NCBI GenBank assembly: GCA_025061935.1
Contig: JANWZY010000102.1
Location: forward strand, 1-9,713
From: Verrucomicrobiia bacterium
Lineage (GTDB): Bacteria > Verrucomicrobiota > Verrucomicrobiia > Limisphaerales > DTLC01
Length of the DNA stretch: 9,713 nucleotides
Direction: 5' to 3'
The notes beneath the pieces are model-generated. The model was not told where the DNA came from. It ran no database searches and was given only the letters and a program-made list of their open reading frames with translations. The translations under genes and the position numbers were made by a program. Positions 1 through 5,283 of this stretch are shown here, piece by piece (within the stretch, counting starts at the first letter, position 1; each line of letters starts with the position of its first letter).

Positions 1-80
1 GTCCGTGAGTGTTGAGTCTGTTTACGAAGCTGTATGCACTTTAATTTAGGGCGGTATTCAGCTTAGGGCATAGCGATGTC
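1..80. other. Non-coding left edge
   Basis: This is the stretch downstream of the transaldolase stop codon, up to the window edge. I see no convincing gene start, RNA gene or terminator hairpin in it. The 7-mer TTAGGGC occurs twice in direct orientation, at 46-52 and 63-69. A short open plus-strand frame from base 2 ends in TAG at 47-49; it could be the tail of a convergent gene, but about 15 codons are too few to support that. Whether the minus-strand operon continues leftward cannot be seen from here. Confidence 0.5.
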
Positions 81-800
81 TTAAAGCGAATATCCTGCTG
101 CGCGGGCATCGGCGGCGAACATTTTGACTGTCTCGAGCGAAAGCTCAGCCAGGTCCATGCCCACCAGTTTCATGGCCTTGGCCAGAATATCGTGAGGCAC
201 AGTCACGATGTCGCACCCGCATTCCTCGGCTTGGAAAATGTTCAGCACCTCTCTAACACTGGCCCAGATCAGCTCGGCTCTGGGTAGCCCGGCCAGCGCA
301 GCTTTGCTTGCGCGCATGATCGGCATGGGGTCCACGCCAGTGTCAGCGATTCTGCCCGCGAATACTGACAAAAATGCTGGCACTTCTGGCTGGAGCGCGC
401 GCGCAACAGCTTCGACCTGCGCGACAGTCAGCATGGCGGTGATGTTGAGTTTAACCCCTTCGCGTGCAAGCTCGGCGATCAGCGGTACCGATGAGTCGCC
501 GCGCGTATTCGTGACCGGAATTTTCACATACACGTTTTTCCCCCAACTGCTGATTTTGAGCGCTTGCCTGCGCATCTCCGGAAACTCGTCGGAGAAGACC
601 TCGAACGAGACCGGTTTCTCTGTGATCACCTGCAGAATTTCTTTTGCAAACGCTTCGTAGTCGGACACACCCGCCTTGCGCATCAAGCTGGGGTTCGTCG
701 TCATCCCCTTGATTAGCGGGTTCGCGTTAAGGCTTAGCATGCCTTGTTTATCAGCGCCGTCGGCAAAAATTTTGATTTTTAGTTCAGACAGACTTTTCAT
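81..800 (-). CDS. Small transaldolase / fructose-6-phosphate aldolase-type enzyme
   Basis: This gene encodes a 239-residue class I aldolase of the transaldolase/FSA family, a cytosolic TIM-barrel enzyme that transfers or releases dihydroxyacetone units through a lysine Schiff base. The family signature GMTTNPSLM lies at residues 32-40. The strand VYVKIPVTN (90-98) carries the expected catalytic lysine, K93, and FAGRIADTG (147-155) matches the conserved GRI segment. The length fits the short, FSA-like class (about 220 residues) rather than the classical class of over 300. I chose the ATG at 800 because family homology begins there; the frame is open to 944, but that extension would run through the 43-bp gap and into the upstream gene. 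It is the last gene visible in the SIS-HAD-transaldolase operon. Its partners suggest a role in supplying or consuming sedoheptulose-7-phosphate, which is inference; plain fructose-6-phosphate aldolase activity is equally possible. Confidence 0.87.
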   Translation of the reverse strand: MKSLSELKIKIFADGADKQGMLSLNANPLIKGMTTNPSLMRKAGVSDYEAFAKEILQVITEKPVSFEVFSDEFPEMRRQALKISSWGKNVYVKIPVTNTRGDSSVPLIAELAREGVKLNITAMLTVAQVEAVARALQPEVPAFLSVFAGRIADTGVDPMPIMRASKAALAGLPRAELIWASVREVLNIFQAEECGCDIVTVPHDILAKAMKLVGMDLAELSLETVKMFAADARAAGYSL

Positions 801-843
801 AAACCCGCCGGTTGTCCGCACACCAGTTCCGGCCCAGAATATG

Positions 844-1431
844 TCAACTGCGCGATTTCTCAATGATAATACGAGCTGCCTCAAGCAGGTTTGGTACGCG
901 GAAATCGGGCTCGTGCGGCAGCGGCTCAGCGTAGCCGTAGTCAATCAGTATGGTGCGGCACCCTGCAGCGCGTCCGCACTCGACGTCGCGCCATCTGTCT
1001 CCGACCATCCAACTCCGCGCAAGGTCTATCAGAAGGGCTGCTGCCGCCCGCAAGAGCATTCCTGGCTTGGGCTTACGGCAGTCGCACGCAACAGGTTCCG
1101 AACCCGAATGGTAACACACCTCAACGCGATCAATCGGGAGAAGTTCGAGCATGTGCGCGTGAATGGCTTCAACCGTTTCGCGCGCCAGCATCCCGCGCCC
1201 CACGTCAGGCTGGTTGGTTACCACCACTAAGAGGAATCCCGCATGTTTGAGTTGATTGCACGCTTCTACTACGCCCGGCAAAAGCTCGAATTCAGCCAAG
1301 CATGTGGGCGCGTATGGCTTGCCCTCGCGCTGGAGCGCGCGGTTGATAACCCCGTCGCGGTCCAGGAACACAGCAGGGCGGCCCGTGAAGCTCGGCTGAG
1401 CGCCCCATGAAGTTACTTCGTACTTTCCCAC
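844..1431 (-). CDS. gmhB: HAD-family D-glycero-manno-heptose 1,7-bisphosphate phosphatase-like protein
   Basis: This 195-residue HAD-IIIA phosphatase resembles GmhB, which removes the 7-phosphate from heptose 1,7-bisphosphate in the cytosol during nucleotide-activated heptose synthesis. HAD motif I is FLDRDGVIN (22-30), with nucleophile D24 and acid/base D26. Motif II is TNQ (72-74). The lysine-region motif is CRKPKPG (118-124), and motif IV is VGDRWRD (143-149), with D145 and D149. A zinc-site pattern of C106, H108, C116 and C118 is present, as in GmhB and histidinol-phosphate phosphatases, but the H-to-C spacer is shorter than I recall for E. coli GmhB. The start is GTG at 1431, overlapping the end of the SIS gene by 19 bp; no in-frame ATG lies before motif I. 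Histidinol-phosphate phosphatase is the main alternative, but the SIS neighbour favours heptose. The anomer specificity (alpha or beta) cannot be read from this sequence. Confidence 0.85.
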   Translation of the reverse strand: MGKYEVTSWGAQPSFTGRPAVFLDRDGVINRALQREGKPYAPTCLAEFELLPGVVEACNQLKHAGFLLVVVTNQPDVGRGMLARETVEAIHAHMLELLPIDRVEVCYHSGSEPVACDCRKPKPGMLLRAAAALLIDLARSWMVGDRWRDVECGRAAGCRTILIDYGYAEPLPHEPDFRVPNLLEAARIIIEKSRS

Positions 1432-2009
1432 TTCGGCGGATTTAGCTTCAGTTTCGGGTGGCTCACCAAAAGGTGCATTATGACAGCTTGGAACGCCTCC
1501 GTGTGCGGCGTAACGTGCTCAGGATTAACCGTGGGCACGACAACGCACGCTGTAGCCTGTTGTCCTGTGTAGCCGCCGTCACGGCCGACCACGCCCAGTA
1601 CAGTGGAGCCCACCTGCTTGGCGAATTGGATTGCGCGCACAATGTTCGGGCTAATGTTGCGCGTAACATCCCCGCCGCCGACGGAAAAAATCAACACTGC
1701 GTCGTTCGCGTTGAGCCGACTTGTCTTGAGCCATTCGGCGAACACGTTGGGCCAGCCGTCATCGTTTGTCCGTGCGGTCAATTCCGACACGTTGTCAGTC
1801 GGTGCGTACGCTTCGATGCCGCACAACTTTCGCAGGTCATTGACCAGGTGGCTTGCATTGGCGGCGCTGCCGCCGACGCCAAGTACAAACACGCGGCCGC
1901 CGCGCGTTCGGACCAGTGCCAGCGCTTCCGCAACTCGCTCGATTGCTTCCGGGTCGAGCCGTGCCGCTACAGTTTGGACTTCACTCAAGAATTGTTTTGC
2001 AAAGCTCAT
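1413..2009 (-). CDS. SIS-domain phosphosugar isomerase, GmhA-like (sedoheptulose-7-phosphate isomerase type)
   Basis: This 198-residue single-SIS-domain protein most resembles GmhA-type isomerases, which convert sedoheptulose-7-phosphate to D-glycero-manno-heptose-7-phosphate. The phosphate-binding loop GVGGSAANASH is at residues 44-54. A second serine/glycine loop, FSVGGGDVTRN, is at 108-118. A C-terminal helix carries E171 and H179, in the place of the Gln and catalytic His of E. coli GmhA. The position I align with the E. coli catalytic Glu (E65) is Asp here (D58, in LVNDL). The ATG at 2009 starts the operon; upstream lies only a weak ribosome site (CGGGAA) and a GATTGAGTT half-site 6 bp before the start codon. 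Its end overlaps the phosphatase gene by 19 bp, so the two are probably translationally coupled. SIS isomerase of unknown substrate is the safe fallback, and I leave the symbol blank because of the changed active-site residues. Confidence 0.85.
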   Translation of the reverse strand: MSFAKQFLSEVQTVAARLDPEAIERVAEALALVRTRGGRVFVLGVGGSAANASHLVNDLRKLCGIEAYAPTDNVSELTARTNDDGWPNVFAEWLKTSRLNANDAVLIFSVGGGDVTRNISPNIVRAIQFAKQVGSTVLGVVGRDGGYTGQQATACVVVPTVNPEHVTPHTEAFQAVIMHLLVSHPKLKLNPPKWESTK

Positions 2010-2058
2010 TTCCCGATTGAGTTAATGTGCAGAGGAAATGTCAGCTCGATCGGTATTT

Positions 2059-2064
2059 TGTCAA
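2059..2064 (-). promoter_or_regulatory. -35-like hexamer facing the SIS operon
   Basis: Read on the minus strand this is a perfect TTGACA, about 50 bp before the SIS start codon. The hexamer at the standard 17-bp spacing (2036-2041, ACATTT) is a poor -10 match, so the promoter call is tentative. The hexamer lies inside the half-site GATTGACAA (2058-2066), so binding of a regulator there would occlude it. Confidence 0.35.
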
Positions 2065-2122
2065 TCGCTGAATGCTTTTGGCGTCGGCTGGGCAGTGTTT
2101 GGTACCTGAAGCATTTTTCTGA

Positions 2123-2150
2123 TTGACTTTGATTGAATTCGCGCTAAATC
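2123..2150 (+). promoter_or_regulatory. Possible promoter of the DeoR gene and E1-E2-E3 operon
   Basis: TTGACT at 2123-2128 resembles a sigma-70 -35 box. TAAATC at 2145-2150, 16 bp further on, is a weak -10 candidate. Transcription would then begin only a few bases before the ATG at 2165, giving a very short leader, which would fit the absence of a clear ribosome site. The 24-bp palindrome covers the spacer and -10, as expected for autorepression. The -10 match is poor, so this is tentative. Confidence 0.3.
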
Positions 2151-2154
2151 AATC
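2131..2154. promoter_or_regulatory. 24-bp imperfect palindrome, likely DeoR-family operator
   Basis: The left arm GATTGAATTCGC (2131-2142) and the reverse complement of the right arm, GATTGATTTAGC, agree at 10 of 12 positions, with the centre between 2142 and 2143. It lies 11 bp before the regulator's start codon and over its candidate promoter. This arrangement suggests an operator for the neighbouring regulator, which is inference from position and symmetry. Confidence 0.6.
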
Positions 2155-2164
2155 GCAAACAATC

Positions 2165-2944
2165 ATGGCGAACACGTTCAAGTGCGGCCTGGCGCCCGAG
2201 CGCTGGGAGAGGCTTCGACAGGTCCTGCGACAACACAGGGTAGTGAGGGTTGAGGACCTGTGCCGCGAGCTCCGCGCGTCACCGGCCACGGTGCGACGCG
2301 ACTTGGCGCACTTGGAAAAGCTCGGCGAGGTCAAACGCGTACACGGCGGCGCAGTGTGCATTGATAGCAGCTTAGGCGAGCCTGTTTTTGAGGCGAAGGC
2401 TTCGATTTCGACTGAGGAAAAGCGCCGGATCGCGCGCGCGGCGTTGGAATACATCGAGCCAGGCGACACAATTTACTTGGACGGTGGAAGTACCGTGCTT
2501 GAGCTTGCGCGGTTGCTTCGTGACCGAACGAATATAATCGTAGTGACCAACTCATTGCGTGCGGCGTCCGAGCTGGCGGGTCAAGGCCCGCGCCTGATTT
2601 TGATCGGAGGCGAACTTCGGCGGATCAGCCAGACTTTGGTTGGGCCACTTACACGATGGGTTTTGCAAGAGCTGCACCTGGACAAGGCCTTCATGGGTAC
2701 GATGGGGTTGTCGCTCGAAGCAGGATTGACCACTACCGACCCTAGCGAAGCTTTTACCAAGGAGTTAGTAATGGGTCAGGTGCGGCGCGTCATATTGCTG
2801 GCCGACAGTACCAAGGCTGGTCGCGTGTCGTTTGCGCGTGCGGGGCGGCTCGAAAATGTTCACGTGCTGATTACGGATAAGCAGTTCGACAAAGCGTTGG
2901 CAAGGCAGCTCGCCAAGAAAGGGATCGAAGTTGTGCGAGTGTAA
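2165..2944 (+). CDS. DeoR-family transcriptional regulator
   Basis: This 259-residue protein is a typical DeoR-family repressor. An N-terminal winged helix-turn-helix (about 11-63) includes the recognition region SPATVRRDLAHLEKLG (39-54), followed by the wing KRVHGGAV (57-64). The C-terminal sensor domain has the phosphosugar-binding DGGSTVLEL (106-114), TNS (128-130), GGELRR (148-153), GTMGLS (178-183) and DSTKAGR (214-220). Family members usually bind a phosphorylated sugar that releases them from DNA. I chose the ATG at 2165, next to the start of homology; an upstream TTG at 2123 would add 14 residues without homology, translated from the palindrome. The gene is divergent from the SIS operon and 24 bp upstream of the E1 gene, so it is probably co-transcribed with E1-E2-E3. 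The effector is unknown; sedoheptulose- or fructose-phosphates are guesses from context. Confidence 0.93.
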   Translation: MANTFKCGLAPERWERLRQVLRQHRVVRVEDLCRELRASPATVRRDLAHLEKLGEVKRVHGGAVCIDSSLGEPVFEAKASISTEEKRRIARAALEYIEPGDTIYLDGGSTVLELARLLRDRTNIIVVTNSLRAASELAGQGPRLILIGGELRRISQTLVGPLTRWVLQELHLDKAFMGTMGLSLEAGLTTTDPSEAFTKELVMGQVRRVILLADSTKAGRVSFARAGRLENVHVLITDKQFDKALARQLAKKGIEVVRV

Positions 2945-2968
2945 AATTTTTATCCCCGAGCAGAGTTT

Positions 2969-5275
2969 ATGTTAGCCAAAGCGTCACCAGTTTATTTGAG
3001 TGATCTAAGGCCTGACTTCAGGCCGTTCGAGATTAATTGTGGGACCATTCCTGCATACCGCTACAGCGGGAGTCTGGCAAAAGAGCTTGAGGCGGGCACG
3101 ATTACGCCTTCGGAAGCAGTCGCGTTGTTCGAGGACATGTTGATCGTGCGCGAGCTTGAAGAAATGATAGTCAAGCTCCGGTCGGGCGGATACGAGCCGC
3201 TGCCCGGGTACGATTACCGCGGGCCTACGCATGTATCGGCTGGCCAAGAGGCCACTGCAGTGGGGGCGTGTTCCGCTTTGAGCATACGCGACAACATAAC
3301 GAGTACGCACCGCGGGCATGGCGAGTCGCTAGCCAAGGGCACTACTGCCATTCGCGCAATGACGCTCGAGCAGTTGAAACAGCGGGTGCCAAATTGCACT
3401 GCGACGACACGCGAAGAGTTAGTCGAAGCCGCACTCGAGGAGCATCTGTACCGCACCATATGCGAACTTTTCGGCAAGGAAGACGGTTATTGCAAAGGTC
3501 GCGGCGGCAGCATGCATATAGCTGATTTCACGGTTGGGCACCTGGGCGCCAATGCAATTGTTGGCGGGGGCGTGCCGATTGCGACAGGGGCGGCGATGGC
3601 GATCAGGTACCTGCGCCAAGACAGTGTGGTTTGTTGTTTTGCCGGCGACGGCGCGTTTGCCAACGGGGTGGTGCTCGAATCGCTGAACTGGGCGTGCCAG
3701 GCGCAGTTCACCAACGAGTTGGCGGGCGAGCACAAGTTCGGCTTGCCGATCATTTATTTGATTGTGAACAACCAATACGGCATGACCCATCGCACGCGGA
3801 ACGAAGTGATGGGCGTTGATTACCTTGCGCGGCGCGGCGCCGGGTTCGCGAACAACAACATGCACGCGGAAGTAGTTAATGGAATGGATGTGCTGGCGGT
3901 CCGCGACGCGGTGCGGCGCGCAGCCCGACTTTGCCGGGAGGGTGCTGGGCCAGTGTTACTTGATGTCCACACGTACCGGTATTGGGGGCATTCGCTTAGC
4001 GATCCCCGCATCGAGTACAGGACCAAGGAAGAGGAAGCCGCATGGAAAGCGGTCGACCCAATCGAAACTTTCAAAAAGCAATTGCTTGAATGTGGTGTGC
4101 TCGACCGTGCGGGAATCGAAGCAATCGAGCTGCGCGTGCGCGAGCGAAACAAGCGCGCCGCACTTCGCGCGGCAGCCGCCGCAGATCCCGATCCCAAGGA
4201 CGTCATTAAGTACATGTACACGCACACCAAGTGCGAGGTTGTACCGCCGGAATTCCGCAATCCGAAGCTGGTGGGGCCGCCGCCAGTGGCCAAGCGGACC
4301 GACGGCCAGATTACGTACCGCGACGCCATCCGCGAGGCCATTGTCGAGGAAATGATTCGTGACGCGCGCGTGATTTTGTATGGCGAGGATGTGGCCGAAT
4401 ACGGTGGCGCGTTCAAGCTCACCAAAGGTTTGCTCGAGGCGTTCGGGCGCGACCGCGTGTTTAACACGCCGATAAGTGAAGCGTGCATTTGTGGCACGGC
4501 GGTGGGCGCGGCAATGAAGGGCCTGCGGCCCGTGGTCGAGCTGATGTACATGGACTTTGCCTTAATGGCTTCAGACCAGATTGGCAACCAAGCTGCCAAG
4601 TGGCACTACATGAGCGGCGCACAGATCGAAGTGCCGCTTGTCATCCGCGCGTCAGTGGGGGCAGGCAAAGGTTACGGTGGGCAGCACAGCCAAACGCTCG
4701 AGTCCATTTTCTGCCACATCCCAGGGTTGTACGTAGTGTACCCGTCGACGCCCTACGATGCCAAAGGTTTGATGAAGGCCGCGATCCGCGACAACAATCC
4801 CGTGCTGTATGTGGAATCCCAAGCGCTTTACGGATTGAAGGGGTTTGTACCAGAAGGGGAGTACTTGGTACCGCTGGGCGTGGCAGACGTAAAGCGCGAG
4901 GGCAAAGATCTGACTTTCGTTGCTTGGGGCCCTGCAGTTCACGATTGCTTGAAAGCAGCGGAGCGGCTCCAGTCCGAGCGCGGCGTCAGTGCCGAGGTGA
5001 TTGACATTCGGTGTTTGGTACCACTTGACGTGGACACGATCGTGCGCTCGGTGCAAAAGACTGGCCGATGTATTGTTGCGAGCCAGGCCGTGCATATTGG
5101 CAGTTACACGGCCGAGATCGCCTCGACGATCCAGGAGCTGGCTTTCGATTACCTCGATGCACCCGTCAAGCGTGTCGGCGCCAAGAACGGAATAGCGCCG
5201 CAGAGCCACGTATTGGAGGCAGCCTTTTTGCCGTGCGTGGACGACCTGCTTAATGCTGCATACGAAATTCTGTAG
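2969..5275 (+). CDS. 2-oxo acid dehydrogenase E1, alpha and beta subunits fused (pyruvate or acetoin type)
   Basis: This 768-residue thiamine-diphosphate enzyme decarboxylates a 2-oxo acid, or cleaves acetoin, and passes the acyl group to E2 lipoate. The alpha half (about 46-412) has the ThDP motif GDG (227-229) to NN (267-268) and the active-site loop YRYWGHSLSDPR (336-347). The beta half (about 446-768) has GEDVAEYGG (472-480), with the likely cofactor Glu at E473, and GGQHSQTLES (570-579), with the likely catalytic H573. Normally these are two chains of about 330-360 residues; here a linker (about 413-445) joins them. The alpha half carries about 33 extra residues at 128-160 and about 12 extra between GDG and NN. 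The QHSQ context and the beta-chain sequence suggest pyruvate or acetoin rather than branched-chain oxo acids; the substrate is not proven. ATG 2969 follows a weak GAG-rich ribosome site 24 bp after the regulator gene; E2 follows 8 bp downstream. Confidence 0.93.
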   Translation: MLAKASPVYLSDLRPDFRPFEINCGTIPAYRYSGSLAKELEAGTITPSEAVALFEDMLIVRELEEMIVKLRSGGYEPLPGYDYRGPTHVSAGQEATAVGACSALSIRDNITSTHRGHGESLAKGTTAIRAMTLEQLKQRVPNCTATTREELVEAALEEHLYRTICELFGKEDGYCKGRGGSMHIADFTVGHLGANAIVGGGVPIATGAAMAIRYLRQDSVVCCFAGDGAFANGVVLESLNWACQAQFTNELAGEHKFGLPIIYLIVNNQYGMTHRTRNEVMGVDYLARRGAGFANNNMHAEVVNGMDVLAVRDAVRRAARLCREGAGPVLLDVHTYRYWGHSLSDPRIEYRTKEEEAAWKAVDPIETFKKQLLECGVLDRAGIEAIELRVRERNKRAALRAAAAADPDPKDVIKYMYTHTKCEVVPPEFRNPKLVGPPPVAKRTDGQITYRDAIREAIVEEMIRDARVILYGEDVAEYGGAFKLTKGLLEAFGRDRVFNTPISEACICGTAVGAAMKGLRPVVELMYMDFALMASDQIGNQAAKWHYMSGAQIEVPLVIRASVGAGKGYGGQHSQTLESIFCHIPGLYVVYPSTPYDAKGLMKAAIRDNNPVLYVESQALYGLKGFVPEGEYLVPLGVADVKREGKDLTFVAWGPAVHDCLKAAERLQSERGVSAEVIDIRCLVPLDVDTIVRSVQKTGRCIVASQAVHIGSYTAEIASTIQELAFDYLDAPVKRVGAKNGIAPQSHVLEAAFLPCVDDLLNAAYEIL

Positions 5276-5283
5276 TTGGAGCC

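Larger units (their letters stand above)
2015..2154. promoter_or_regulatory. Cluster of five GATTGA half-sites in the divergent control region
   Basis: GATTGA or its complement occurs at 2015-2020 (plus), 2061-2066 (minus), 2121-2126 (plus), 2131-2136 (plus) and 2149-2154 (minus). Four of the five extend to GATTGANTT. TCAATCGC is repeated exactly at 2061-2068 and 2149-2156. The two plus-strand copies at 2121 and 2131 are 10 bp apart, one helical turn. A given 6-mer is expected less than 0.1 times in this much DNA counting both strands, so the clustering is unlikely to be chance. I infer these are binding sites for the adjacent DeoR-family protein, acting on both divergent operons. Confidence 0.6.

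Noticed and set aside
801..944. N-terminal extension of the transaldolase frame up to 944.
   Set aside because: The extra 48 codons have no family homology and overlap the end of the phosphatase gene; homology begins at the ATG at 800.
81..2009. Sulfoquinovose breakdown by a transaldolase route.
   Set aside because: An isomerase plus transaldolase pair recalls that pathway, but the middle gene is a heptose-bisphosphatase-like HAD enzyme, and no sulfoquinovosidase, sulfosugar transporter or sulfolactaldehyde dehydrogenase is visible.
1458..2126. A 222-codon plus-strand open frame opposite the SIS gene.
   Set aside because: It is antisense to a clear SIS-domain gene, its translation has no recognisable family features, and it would run through the control region.
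2123..2164. TTG start 14 codons upstream for the DeoR-family gene.
   Set aside because: The added residues are not family-like and are encoded by the palindrome and half-sites, which are better explained as regulatory DNA. ATG 2165 starts next to the homologous region.
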